Source: Dysidea avara | Taxonomy: Eukaryota > Porifera > Demospongiae > Dictyoceratida > Dysideidae | Reading direction: 5' to 3' | NCBI RefSeq assembly: GCF_963678975.1 | Contig: NC_089272.1 | Coordinates: 20,969,399 to 21,033,398, forward strand | Length of the DNA: 64,000 bases | Shown here: positions 54,438 to 64,000 of the stretch, piece after piece | Layout of the letters: every line of letters starts with the position of its first letter | Position numbering within the stretch: position 1 is the first letter of the stretch | Made by a program: the position numbers and the translations under genes | Notes under the pieces: generated by a model | The model's input: only the letters and a program-made list of their open reading frames with translations | Told to the model about the DNA's origin: nothing | The model's database searches: none

Positions 54438-55159
54438 CTTGTTATTTGATAAAGTTGGTTTTTGTGGTTTATTGGAATTTGTTGTAATAACTGGTTGGCG
54501 TGCGCATGTTCTACACTGCATTGTAAAAGGCGATATTCTGGAATACACGATAGTCAGATCTCTACCAAACTTTTGGTGGACCATCAGTGATAACTTTGCA
54601 AAGTTTTGGCACATGGAATTATAATTGTGGTGATCCAGCATGAAGTTACAAGGCCCGGAAGTCGAAGTTCGCTCGCGGGCGCTCACTCTTTGTTTTATAA
54701 CTCAAGAAAGAAGAAGTGCAAAGACAAATCCATGCGCTAAGTTTCCACAAGTTTATTGAAGAATCTTCACAGCGAATTTGATGCCTGTACAAGCAGCCAG
54801 TATCTCAGAATAAGAAAAATGTATAGGTTAACTTTGGCAAAATCATTATGATCCCAAATCAAGGCAATATGGCACAGACTTAAGGTCACTGGTAGCTAGG
54901 TGTCAGTACATTAGTGGTGTGGCAATGTCACATTGATGTGTACACACTATGCACATACAGTACAATACATACTGCAATGTATTATTGGCAACACTGATTT
55001 CACTTTTTTTTTACCTCGGCTTTTTTGGAGACCATGCCCTTTATTTTACAGCTTGGCTGTTTTTGATTAGACTGTATCAACCAGTTATACCATCCTTAAC
55101 CCTCTCACTTGAATTTTTTTTGGCTACACCATGTGACAGTGACAGTTTAGACAATGGCA
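54438..55159. other. Region downstream of the small gene, nothing recognised
   Basis: Frames here (for example 54439-54624 and 54949-55170) have no supporting features. Confidence 0.4.
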
Positions 55160-55167
55160 TTTGGAGT

Positions 55168-55497
55168 TAGGACTGGGGGATAGTATGTGCATATCGGAAT
55201 ATCGGGATAGTATCACTATCGGTATTGCCTATATCGCTTGAAAATTTACTATCGGACAGTAATTATTTGGAGAAATATCTGCAAAATACTTTAAAATAAT
55301 AACTTTTTGGAACAAGAATCAGTCTAAAAGGCTGTTTAATATCTTATGCAAAATACATGCATGGGTACATCCCTCCTTATATCTCTTGTTGAAGGCAACT
55401 AATAGGAAATAGGTGAATTATCGTTTTACTATCGTCTATCGTGAACAGTGTCTTGATATCGTTCGGACAGTGAAAATTTCACTATCGCTCAGCCCTA
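55168..55497. mobile_element. 330-bp hAT-type element with perfect 8-bp duplication
   Basis: Ends TAGGACTGGGGGATAGTA and ACTATCGCTCAGCCCTA. TTTGGAGT flanks it on both sides (55160-55167 and 55498-55505). It contains repeated ATCG/GATA words (TATCGG, ATATCG) on both arms. No coding. Confidence 0.85.
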
Positions 55498-55574
55498 TTT
55501 GGAGTATGCTTTGATATTTGCAAATGTATGTAGGGTTTAAGAGACCTGTACACAGGTGTCTTACTTGGACACTA

Positions 55575-56185
55575 GGTAGTTGGAAAAGGCGGATACGATC
55601 GGACGCAGACACGGACTTTTTCAAAAAGCACTTTTACATTTATATAACAGTTATTTTTCATATCTAATGTTGTTTTTACAGCAGCATTCGCTTCCAGACC
55701 CAGGCATCGATCTTGTCATAGTGCTTATCCATTTATAAGCGTATGTGCGAAGGATAGACTAGCACATAATAGTGTTGTACACGTGCTCTAGAAATCTTAT
55801 TCAGAGATTGAGCCGGCTGGCATGTCCTTGAAACCCTTGGTATAAGCGCCTGCGCCTTATACTAAAAGGCGTAAGATTGTGGATTTGGCCTGCTAAGTTA
55901 GCAGGCCAATACAAGCTAATCTCTACAATTATATAACTCTGTAATAGACTTTAGAGCACGTGTACAACACCATATGATCATTGGCATTCTGTGGAGTGCT
56001 GGTCTAGTCCTTCGTATGTGCGCCTATAAATGGATAAGCGCTATGACAATTAAGGGTCTGGAAGCGTAGACTGCTGTAAAAACAACGTTAGGCATGAAAA
56101 TAACTGTTATATAAATGTAAAAGTGCTTTTTGAAAATGTCAGTGTCCGCGTCCATGTCCGACCGTGTCCGCCTTTTCCAACCACC
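55575..56185. repeat. 610-bp foldback element with roughly 250-bp arms
   Basis: TTGGAAAAGGCGGATACG... (from 55580) pairs with ...GTCCGCCTTTTCCAA (to 56180). Matching continues through AAAAAGCACTTTTACATTTA, CATTTATAAGCG and GAGCACGTGTACAACAC-type stretches to about 55795 and 55950. The centre contains a smaller hairpin (TATAAGCGCCTGCGCCTTATA). Mismatches are frequent, so it is older than the palindromes at 30095 and 63418. Target duplication unclear. It lies 260 bp upstream of the second coiled-coil gene and could affect its promoter. Confidence 0.8.
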
Positions 56186-56404
56186 CCACAAACGTAGACA
56201 AGCAAATTTCACACTTTGTGGGTTAATAACAATATTCCAGATTACAGGGGCCATTGTCAAAATTACTAAGATATGCATTGCTAGGATTCTTCAGTGGATA
56301 AAACACCTCTCAGGAATGATGTAAAAATCTTTCCTTTGGGGTTGAAGAGAATCCTAGTGCTGCATGTCTTACATATAAAACACAATAATGTGATCTTTGA
56401 TCAT

Positions 56405-56447
56405 TTTGTTTGGTACAGGCTAGATAAAAATTCGCACTTTGTCAAGA
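56405..56447 (+). promoter_or_regulatory. Splice acceptor and 5' UTR exon before the second coiled-coil gene
   Basis: TTTTGTTTGGTACAG ends at 56418, followed by 29 nt (with two stop-containing frames) and the ATG at 56448. It mirrors the acceptor 21 nt before the ATG of the gene at 2416-5436. The upstream exon was not located. Confidence 0.5.
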
Positions 56448-58484
56448 ATGAGTAGCAATACTAAAAGGATAACTAGCCAACACTCTGACACTGAAACAAT
56501 CATTGCTACACTGTATGGTGCAAGAAATTTCTCTGAACATATCCCAACAAAGTTAGAAGTTAAAAGCAAACATTGGGTAGAGAAGATCGAAGAACAATCA
56601 AAAGTGGATATCATGAGAGATAACCTTGAATATCTCTGTCATTACATGCAGCTCAGTTATTATGCAACTGAATACCAGCCAGAACTGCATAAAATGATCA
56701 AAAAAATTTGCTTAGATGTTTCAGAGATGTGCAGCCAGATGTTTACATCTTTAAATGAATGCATATGTGCAGACTACCAATACAAGGTACAAAGATTCTG
56801 TGATTTGGATCATGATGAACAATGGGAAAAGTTAGAACAATTTGCTAAGATAACAAAAAAAATAAATGCATCAGTAAATGCAAACAAATGTAAATTGCTC
56901 ATTGCAAAACTGAATATAGACCTAACAAAACATAAACCTAAGCACGATTTTACAAATCATTACCAAACAGCCAATATTGAGATAACAGAAACACCTTATA
57001 GAAATGCACATATGCAGCTAAACAGTAAAGTGATTGCATCTAATCTTGATTTTTATCTTGAAAACACTGAAAAGATTGTACAGCATCAAAAGCAATTATT
57101 AGAACTTCAACAAAATGAGCATCAAAAAGAAATAGCACAAAAGCAATTTTATTGTAAGCAAAATAAACGACGTTCCTCTATGCACGAACAAGAGATACAA
57201 CGCGAAAGATTGAGCCGTAGTGCAAAAAAAAATGACCAAGAGCACAAAAGAAGGAGTATGCATCTATCTTTAGAATTAGAAACTACATTAACTAATAATT
57301 CAAATGATTATGATCAACAATTACGTAAGAACAGAATTATGTGTTCAAGTGAGTTAGAAGCAGATAAAAGAAATTATAACAAAGCAATTAAAGACATTGA
57401 AAAAGATTACCAAGAATCTACCGAAGAACCCAATCAGCAGTATTGTAAGAAAAAAAAGCAGCTAGATGAACTGATGTATGAAAGGCTAGATCACAATCAA
57501 GCAGAATTTGAGAAGAAATTAGAACTAAGTAAAGTTTCACTAGAGCAACAATTATTAGCGACTAGATGGAGTGTGTTTAACAGAAAATCAAAGAGAACAA
57601 GTGCTTACAATGAAAAGGCTGCTGCAGATGATGCATATCAAAAAGAGAAGGACAAAGCAGATATGGAAGTTATGGAAGAGAATGAAAAACAAACTAAAAT
57701 TGCATTGGGGCAAAAAGAAGAGTGTATAAAGTCAATTACTCAACAATGTGATATCAGAAAAAGCCTAACAACAGCTGAGTATGAAAAAGCAGAGAATTAC
57801 ACTAAAATCAAAAAAGATGAAGCAGACAAAAAAGCAGAACAAGAAAAATTGGAGGCAGATAAAAAAGCTAAAGAAAAAATAAAAAAGGAGGAAATGGCTG
57901 CAAAGCATGCTAAATATTTGGCTTACATACAACTTCAGGAAGTATGTCCAACAGCAAGTGCAGACATAGATGAAGTGATGGAACAAATTAGGTTGGATTA
58001 CAAATCAAAGGAAGAAAATAACAGAAGCAATCTCAAAGATTTTGAACTCCAAGTGCTATTTCAAGCAGTATGCTTTCAAAGGAGCTACAAAAAATCACAA
58101 GCATTACTTAGTGATGAGACATATCGTCAAACAATTACATATTGTTTCAATCAAACTGTAACAGCTCTCAGTTATATTATGGAAACCATAAAAAGGGTAG
58201 AGTTTTTTTGGACAGAAATCGAAAGAATCTGTACAGGCACACATCTGTTAAGCTCCAAAGTTGCAAAGCAGGTTGATGACCTTCAGTCACTAAAATCTGG
58301 CAAGTGTAGCAATAAAACACATATTGCCAACCTTGAAAGACGACAGCAAAACACCAAATTTCGAGCTGACATGGTCGACCAGCATGACAAATATTCTAGT
58401 GTATTTGACTTGTGTACTAAAGCAAGAGATACATTTGCTTTTATACAAGTTGATGTTACAAAATTTATAGAAAATATAAAGTGA
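56448..58484 (+). CDS. Coiled-coil protein, paralogue of the gene at 2416-5436 (678 aa)
   Basis: One open frame. The first ATG is at 56448-56450 (MSSNTKRITSQHSD); the frame extends a little upstream only through TTG, so I start here. Residues 1-170 form a helical head with several Cys (LEYLCHYMQLSYYATEYQPE, CLDVSEMCSQMF). From about 200 to 520 the protein is Lys/Glu/Gln-rich coiled coil, broken in the middle by QLLATRWSVF, which matches the break SLLGRAKNLF in the larger paralogue. A C-terminal helical part starts at 573 with ETIKRVEFFWTEIERIC; over 23 aligned positions ten are identical to the paralogue (including E-T, F-W, E and I-C). No membrane segment or enzyme motif. It lies on the opposite strand, 51 kb away. 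Function unknown. Confidence 0.88.
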   Translation: MSSNTKRITSQHSDTETIIATLYGARNFSEHIPTKLEVKSKHWVEKIEEQSKVDIMRDNLEYLCHYMQLSYYATEYQPELHKMIKKICLDVSEMCSQMFTSLNECICADYQYKVQRFCDLDHDEQWEKLEQFAKITKKINASVNANKCKLLIAKLNIDLTKHKPKHDFTNHYQTANIEITETPYRNAHMQLNSKVIASNLDFYLENTEKIVQHQKQLLELQQNEHQKEIAQKQFYCKQNKRRSSMHEQEIQRERLSRSAKKNDQEHKRRSMHLSLELETTLTNNSNDYDQQLRKNRIMCSSELEADKRNYNKAIKDIEKDYQESTEEPNQQYCKKKKQLDELMYERLDHNQAEFEKKLELSKVSLEQQLLATRWSVFNRKSKRTSAYNEKAAADDAYQKEKDKADMEVMEENEKQTKIALGQKEECIKSITQQCDIRKSLTTAEYEKAENYTKIKKDEADKKAEQEKLEADKKAKEKIKKEEMAAKHAKYLAYIQLQEVCPTASADIDEVMEQIRLDYKSKEENNRSNLKDFELQVLFQAVCFQRSYKKSQALLSDETYRQTITYCFNQTVTALSYIMETIKRVEFFWTEIERICTGTHLLSSKVAKQVDDLQSLKSGKCSNKTHIANLERRQQNTKFRADMVDQHDKYSSVFDLCTKARDTFAFIQVDVTKFIENIK

Positions 58485-58806
58485 TCAGCTGTATATGCTC
58501 ATAAATAATATGCACTCTCTATCACATGCATATTACAGATATGTATGCAAAACAGTGTTATTATTGTGTATGATTATTATTGTGTAACACACTATTGAAC
58601 ATTCCAAAACAATTACACAGTATCAATATGTAACTGTTTCCACCTTGAATAACCTGTATCATAGTAGCATGTGTAATTCATTTTGTAATAGTGTTAAAAC
58701 TGAGTAATATGGGTACCGTAACTTGAATTGGTTGTTTTCCAAGCTGGTAAATATAGGTAGAGAGATGCGTACTAAACTGAAGACTGCATGGTCTTGTACA
58801 GTATTT
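58485..58806. other. 3' flank of the coiled-coil gene
   Basis: AT-rich. ATAAATAATA at about 58500 is a possible weak polyadenylation signal; no canonical AATAAA sits at the expected distance. Nothing else seen. Confidence 0.4.
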
Positions 58807-59143
58807 CACTGTGAAAAAGGTGGGATATAATATGGTATTTCCAGTGGCTTATTGAATACAAATAAGCCTTAATATAAACTCTGTATTATACTCATGTTAT
58901 ACTTTAGTATAATGCGTACTATACTATTACATATATGGTTTCAGTTTATTTACCACATTACCTAAAATAGCTTATATCAAATATAATGCCCACACTATAC
59001 CATCACATATATGGTTTCAGTATGTTTAACGCATTAACTAAAGCCTTACATGTGATTGTTAGTATACTACAGGTTATATCAAGCTTTTTTGTATTCAATA
59101 AGCCACTGGAAATACCATCTTATATTCCTCATTTTTCACAGTG
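58807..59143. mobile_element. 337-bp CACTGTG element, copy 2 (opposite orientation)
   Basis: Same length and sequence as 24959-25295 but reversed. Ends CACTGTGAAAAAGG and TTTTTCACAGTG, flanked by TTT on both sides (58804-58806 and 59144-59146). The frame at 58986-59171 crosses its end and is not a gene. Confidence 0.85.
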
Positions 59144-60488
59144 TTTCCCAAGCATATTATTCTCCTATTAGTTACTGTATAAGACTGAAACAAGTAGAGA
59201 GTGACTTTGGGTCAATGTATGTGCTTGATTGATTCTTTAATGACATTATATGAGTGCATTGCAATTATCTGTACATGCTTGCTGACCGTAGCAAATATTT
59301 GTCATTTGTAAGAATACTGCCGACTGTACTTTTGAGCTCTGTACATAGTTCGGAGATTGCATGTACAAAAACTCATCATTAACTGTTGTTAGTAGTGTTC
59401 TCATCATGAAACAATTATCCTATAGAAAAATAGTAACTACATATTCCCCCTGAATGTGAGGTTTTGTGGAGCAAAGCAGGCAAAAGTACATATCAACTGG
59501 CGAGTGTAGTATTGTGGTACACATCTATACATACAAGCACAAGGAAAAAAGAATTTTAAGTTTGATTGCTGTGACTGATTAGGGATATAATGTCCAATAG
59601 TTTATCTGTAGGTATAAATGACCTCTCTTGTAACACTACTTTTTACTTCTATAAACTCCCAATTTTCCTTGTGCTTGTTTGTTTACAATTTTTGTAACAT
59701 AATTAGCATACCACATCAGAAGAATGATGCTAGACATTCCGTTAACTAAATTTGCATCTGAACATGATATGCATAGATTGTACATAATTATTACGGTACG
59801 CCAAAAGCCCTGTCAGGCTGGAGCAACATCTAGTAGTAAAAAATCAAGCTGTATAATTATGTGACCCAATTTTTGAAAACCATCCTTTATGCAATTTTTG
59901 GCTAAATTGTGTCAGTGGGTATTATCTATCTTGTGTTAAAATTTTAGCTTGATATATATCTTTAAGCAGCATTCCAGAGTAAATGTAGTTTTTTTTCCTC
60001 AACAACAAAACAGAATTACAGGCTAGTTTTGTGTGGGTGGTTAACTGGCTTGTCAGTTTATAACAGCTCATGTAGCTACGTGTCATTTGGTTACATACAT
60101 AAATACACTTATCACAATTTCTATAATAGCCTTTGTTTGCCATAATCATTAATTTTGTTTCATCTATGCGTTTGGTGCCTGTTATACATTTTCCTCAGCC
60201 AATAGAGAACCAACTTAAGAAGTTATCCACCCACTCTCCCTGGTAGCCTGCTTTCTTATGTTTTAATTGTCAAGCAAATTGCTGAGCAGTTAACATTCTG
60301 TCCACAATGGGTGTGTTATCACTACACTCCATGACTAAATATTAATGTTCAAAGATGTAACAATTAGATGTTGATATGTGTGACAACTGGATATCAGGGT
60401 ATGTGTGCTATCACAGTGTTTGCTGTGGTTAGATGTTATGACTAGATGTGTTAAATTATTGCAATTAAATGTTGTAATGTTTGGATGT
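59144..60488. other. AT-rich region with an element fragment, no gene
   Basis: At 59860-59985 the sequence (GTGACCCAATTTTTGAAAAC ... CTTTAAGCAGCATTCC) is the reverse complement of the right part of the element at 61293-61897, a truncated relative. The rest is unassigned. Confidence 0.45.
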
Positions 60489-60839
60489 CAGGGGCGGATC
60501 CAGAGCCTGGCAAGGGGAGGGGCACAAACAGACCAAGTTGTAGGTGGTTGGGGAGACCCATACACCTCTTAGTAGTATCTCACTGTTGATTTTTACTATT
60601 TTGACCTTTGCAGATGGTTGTGAAGTCTTAAAAGCTGTTTAAAGGCTCTGAATGCCTTAAACAACAGCAACACAATAATTATTTCTAGAGGCGCTTAGTA
60701 CGCATAAAGGTGTTGGGTGACAATTTCATAGTTAGTTTGACTTTGGTTCACAGGTGAATTTGTAGTAAAATGTACATATTTTCGTGAATTTATAAGCTGA
60801 TCTTTGCTTGACACCAAATGCCCCATCCTGGGTCTGCCA
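60489..60839. mobile_element. 351-bp inverted-repeat element with 8-bp duplication
   Basis: Starts CAGGGGCGGATCCAGAGCC and ends CCATCCTGGGTCTGCCA. TTGGATGT lies on both sides (60481-60488 and 60840-60847). The inverted ends are imperfect. The 8-bp duplication points to a hAT-type element. No coding. Confidence 0.75.
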
Positions 60840-60847
60840 TTGGATGT

Positions 60848-61073
60848 GGTTTACAGAAAGAATTCAAATGAATTTTTGTCTATACCCTTGCACTAATTGT
60901 GATGTAAATGATGAACCACGGCAGTTAGAAGCTTCATTTTAAAGCGATGTAATTCTTAGATGATGAGTGCTTTGTTTGACACAGCAACTGCTTCGACACA
61001 TTCATCGGTTAACAAGATAATCGTCTGACGTAAAAGGAATGTAGACAGACAGACGGCTTTTCAGCTTTATATT
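60848..61073 (+). repeat. 3' end of a copy of the 49.8-53.4 kb repeat family
   Basis: TTTACAGAAAGAATTCAAAT to CAGACAGACGGCTTTTCAGC and TTTATATTA, closely matching 63180-63411. It is followed at once by a head-like sequence (AGCACTGGTACCTTCCC at 61077), the same tail-to-head arrangement as at 51697/51698. Confidence 0.7.
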
Positions 61074-63411
61074 ACTAGCACTGGTACCTTCCCTATGGTG
61101 CAGCGCTGCTTACAATGTCATGCACTTTACGCTAAGTTTAATCTTGTAGCTATACAGAATTGGAAACCCAAGTATAAAACATCACTTGTCTATACTTTAA
61201 CTTAGTTTAATGTAATTATGCTTCAAGGCACACATAATGTTGCACCAATAATGTTCAGAATCAATATATATATATATAATATATATAATAATGTGACCAG
61301 ATCTTGGAAAACCTACCTTTTGGGGCACAAGCAAACTTTTTGGAAAAACTCAAATGAAAATTTCAACAATTTTTTTTAATTAAATTTTTTGCACATTCGG
61401 ATAAAGCAACTATTAAACCTTCTTGCTGTGAAATTTCACACCCATAGCTTCTTTTTTCCTAGGAGATATGGATGATTATATCACACCATGTAGTAATTTC
61501 ACATGCGTGGGACAACAATTAACTTACAAATTGGGTAATTTGTTCAGGTGCTGGAATGGCTAAACTTAGTCTTAGACAATGATACAGTTGCAGAAATGTA
61601 GCAAGAATACTTCATTAAACTATCAGAAATGTCTTTTAAAGTAATTAGATGGTGAGAATGGAATTATTGGTAAACAAAGTGATTTGTCACCCTTTAATCA
61701 CTCATAGAACTCAGTACATTACCATAAAGTTAGTTTGTAATGTACAGGACAGAAAATTGACCATAACTCAGGAATGCTTAAAGATATTAAGCTGAAATTT
61801 TAACACAAGATAGATGAGCACCCAGTACCGAATTTAAGCCATAAAACAGAAAATTGACCCATGTGCCAAAAAGGTAGGTTTTCCAAGATCAGGTCACGTA
61901 TTGCGTATATCTATAGTGATTACCATACAGGTACAAATGGTGCTAGTAGTAGTACCTGTCCTATTATGCACGCTATAATATGTATTATATGTAACATTAT
62001 TTGATAACGTTAAAAATGCTGACAAAAAAGACATGAATTTGTACATACCGTTGTAGCATTGGTGCCTGCTTTACAGTGCAGCACTTGCCATACTGTGTAT
62101 GTTATATGCTAAATGTGTAGAGCCATCTCCGCATTAACTATAACAGGAACCAAGAATTAAGACCAGTGCCATTCAGGTAACTATGTAGCATGCATGGTGA
62201 TGTCACTTTTAAAGAATGTGATCATGAGCTGGGTGTAGCTCTAAGCTAAGCCTTATATTATCCCACATGTTTACCACAAAGGTGTACACAATAAATACGA
62301 TGTTAGTTGTAACTGTCATAAAGGTCATTATGGTAATGATATCATTTCACATTCTACATGACATTTGACTCACTGACTACAGAAAGAAATAATATAAATA
62401 TAATGCATAACGTAGCATCAGTATACACTGCCCTACAGCACTAGTATGGTGCAGGTTTCACGTGTTATGCATTCAGGTGAGGTGATAGATGTTGTGACTG
62501 ATACCTGTGCCTTTCTTACATGCCATTAGTTACACTATTAATTCCTGTATACTTAATGATATCTTATTATTATTAAAGCTTTCAGTGACCAGCACTAAAG
62601 GTCTGACAGCAACATGTGCTGCAGCCTTTGGATTACCTAACAAACTGGAACTTGAGACTACAATTACTTAACTTAGCTAACAAAAAGGTGAAACAAAAAA
62701 TGGGCCAAAGCACTGAAGTAATTAATGCTAGCCTATATAATGTACTAAAACAATACTATCTTGTCATCACATCAACACCTTCTTCAGTAAAGTATAAGCT
62801 GTATTGCAAGGACAAAAACACTTGAAAAAAAAATGTTGAAAGTGTCCAGTGAGAGAATAATGGTATAGTATGTATGGCATATATTTGAAGTACATCTAAT
62901 GGAAAAAAGATGTAACCAAAAAGGTTGCCAAAACAGGATTCAAAGTTGTGACAAAAAAGGTCAAAGAAAAACTTGTAACCAAAAAGGTTACTCAAGCAAA
63001 AAACCATAAAGTCAGGTAAAAAGAAAAATAAAGACCATGAATTCAAACTGCAGACAGCTTACTTGCAAGTCGAATGCTCTACTGCTTTGACCAACTGTGA
63101 TCTATGGTCTACTTAAGCATATAAGTTGTCTATAAAGGCCAGCTTAAGTTGAATGAAAAGCTGTTTACTTGTGGTTTGCATGTGGTTTACAGAAAGAATT
63201 TAAGTGAACTTTTTCTATGCCCTTGCACTAATCGCACTGTAAATGACGAACGACAGCAGTTAAAGCTTCATTTAAAAATGATGTAGTTCTTAGATGATGA
63301 GCGTTTTGTTTAACACAGCAACTGCTTCGATACATTCATCGGTTAACAAGGTAATCGTCTGATGTCAAAGGAGTGCAGACAAACAGACGGTTTTTCAGCT
63401 TTACATAATAT
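61074..63411 (+). repeat. Composite copy of the same repeat family
   Basis: Head-like starts occur at 61077 (CACTGGTACCTTCCC), 61950 (AGTAGTACCTGTCC) and 62056 (AGCATTGGTGCCTGC). From the last, the text follows unit 1 (GAGCCATCTCCGCATTAA, GCATGGTGATGTCACTTTTA). The tail is at 63375-63411 (GACAAACAGACGGTTTTTCA). A minus-strand tRNA-like stretch lies at about 63035-63105 (GTAGAGCATTCGACTTGCAA, TTTGAATTC). Divergent from the 49.8 kb units and contains a further inverted-repeat element. Confidence 0.6.
61293..61897. mobile_element. 605-bp inverted-repeat element with GTGACC ends
   Basis: GTGACCAGATCTTGGAAAAC, CTACCTTTTGG on the left pairs with CCAAAAAGGTAGG, TTTTCCAAGATCAGGTCAC on the right. A truncated relative lies at 59860-59985. 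A TA-rich microsatellite adjoins the left side, and no clear target duplication is seen. Confidence 0.7.
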
Positions 63412-63417
63412 AGATTA

Positions 63418-63744
63418 TCTAATCCAAAACAGCCAAGCTGTAAAAAAAGTGTGCGGCCCTCAAAAAGGCTATGGTGAAAAAAGATGTGAAATCCAAGGTG
63501 GCGGCCAAGAAATGGCTGTGATGGTAGGTTAATGGTAAAAATTTTAATAATGACAATTCAGGTGAATTTTGTGCCAAGACCAAGTGGCACAAAAATTCAC
63601 CTGAATTGTCATTATTAAAATTTTTACCATTAACCTACCATCACAGCCATTTCTTGGCCGCCACCTTGGATTTCACATCTTTTTTCACCATAGACTTTCT
63701 GAGGGCCACAAACTTTTTTTACAGCTTGGCTGTTTTGGATTAGA
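63418..63744. repeat. Near-perfect 327-bp palindrome
   Basis: TCTAATCCAAAACAGCCAAG... and ...CTTGGCTGTTTTGGATTAGA pair through arms of about 150 bp, including GTGAAATCCAAGGTGGCGGC, GCTGTGATGGTAGGTTAATG and AATTTTAATAATGACAATTC with very few mismatches. The centre is GTGCCAAGACCAAGTGGCAC. High arm identity implies recent origin or gene conversion. A transcript would form a long double-stranded hairpin. Confidence 0.92.
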
Positions 63745-63769
63745 TTTCATTTCTTTTTGTATTTGTATA

Positions 63770-63807
63770 CCCCAAAGCCGGCCTATGGCCGGCTTTGGGG
63801 CTTTTTT
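63770..63807. repeat. Perfect 14-bp hairpin followed by a T-run
   Basis: CCCCAAAGCCGGCC, loop TAT, GGCCGGCTTTGGGG, then CTTTTTT. It is much more G/C-rich than its surroundings. In form it looks like a bacterial intrinsic terminator, but nothing else here is bacterial. In an animal genome the T-run could stop RNA polymerase III, or the hairpin could be a small inverted-repeat remnant. Confidence 0.7.
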
Positions 63808-64000
63808 AACCTATCTTTTTTTCTTTACCACAGGAAGAAGAAAAGATGAAGTAGATGTACTTTAAATATTTTATCAGTAAATGTAAAAATTATATATATA
63901 ATACATATATTAATTACAGAAATCTCCATGGTGGTTTCTTTGTAACTGAACACTCTACAAGGTGACTTCTTCTAGATGCTCTCTCTACAGGGTGAATTGT
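63808..64000. other. AT-rich end of window, nothing recognised
   Basis: TATATATAATACATATATTA run near 63890. No gene. Confidence 0.4.

Noticed and set aside
56439-56447. Upstream TTG start giving three extra residues to the second coiled-coil protein
   Set aside because: TTG is not a usual animal start; ATG at 56448 follows a splice acceptor at a distance like that of the paralogue.
63770-63807. True bacterial transcription terminator or contamination
   Set aside because: The surroundings are eukaryotic repeats with no bacterial gene or signal; the shape alone is not enough.

Overview
The window looks like AT-rich nuclear DNA from a marine invertebrate, most likely a sponge or another early-branching animal. 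This is inferred from the mix of BEL/Pao retrotransposons, non-LTR retrotransposons with restriction-like endonuclease (RLE) domains, hAT-type non-autonomous elements and spliced genes; no single marker proves it. There are no bacterial operons, ribosome binding sites or CRISPR arrays. I had no searches, so family names rest on motifs and domain order.

Only three loci look like host genes. A 1006-codon coiled-coil gene lies on the minus strand at 2.4-5.4 kb. A second, shorter coiled-coil gene lies on the plus strand at 56.4-58.5 kb. They share a C-terminal motif, the same layout and a splice acceptor 20-30 nt before the ATG, so I read them as divergently oriented paralogues of a family I cannot name. 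A small two-exon gene candidate sits at 54.09-54.44 kb.

The roughly 48 kb between 6 and 54 kb is a nested transposon graveyard. Main layers: (1) two near-complete copies, in opposite orientation, of a DNA transposon here called TE-X (6863-12662 and 15800-21867), each filled with later insertions; the second has a clean 9-bp target duplication and splits an RLE retrotransposon open reading frame (13890-15799, resuming 21868-21948). (2) A BEL/Pao element (21949-28848) with an inverted-repeat element in its 5' LTR and another in pol, and a 3'-truncated 3' LTR. (3) A 300-bp hairpin (30095-30400) and a hAT-type element with perfect 8-bp duplication (31259-31976). (4) A 3.2-kb foldback element (32150-35375) whose left arm holds two insertions, the right arm acting as the empty site. 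(5) A hAT-type element (35840-37387) carrying a palindromic minisatellite. (6) Broken LINE pieces and tandem LINE 3' ends (37.7-39.7 kb). (7) A second, internally deleted BEL/Pao copy with intact LTRs and 5-bp duplication (41248-44782). (8) Tandem repeats at 45.2-46.5 and 49.8-53.4 kb, with Mutator-like and hAT-like elements between them.

Right of the small gene (54.4-64 kb) come the second coiled-coil gene, several short inverted-repeat elements, further copies of the 49.8-53.4 kb repeat family, a near-perfect 327-bp palindrome (63418-63744) and a terminator-like hairpin (63770-63807). Most protein-like open frames other than the three gene candidates are transposon remnants with stops and frameshifts.
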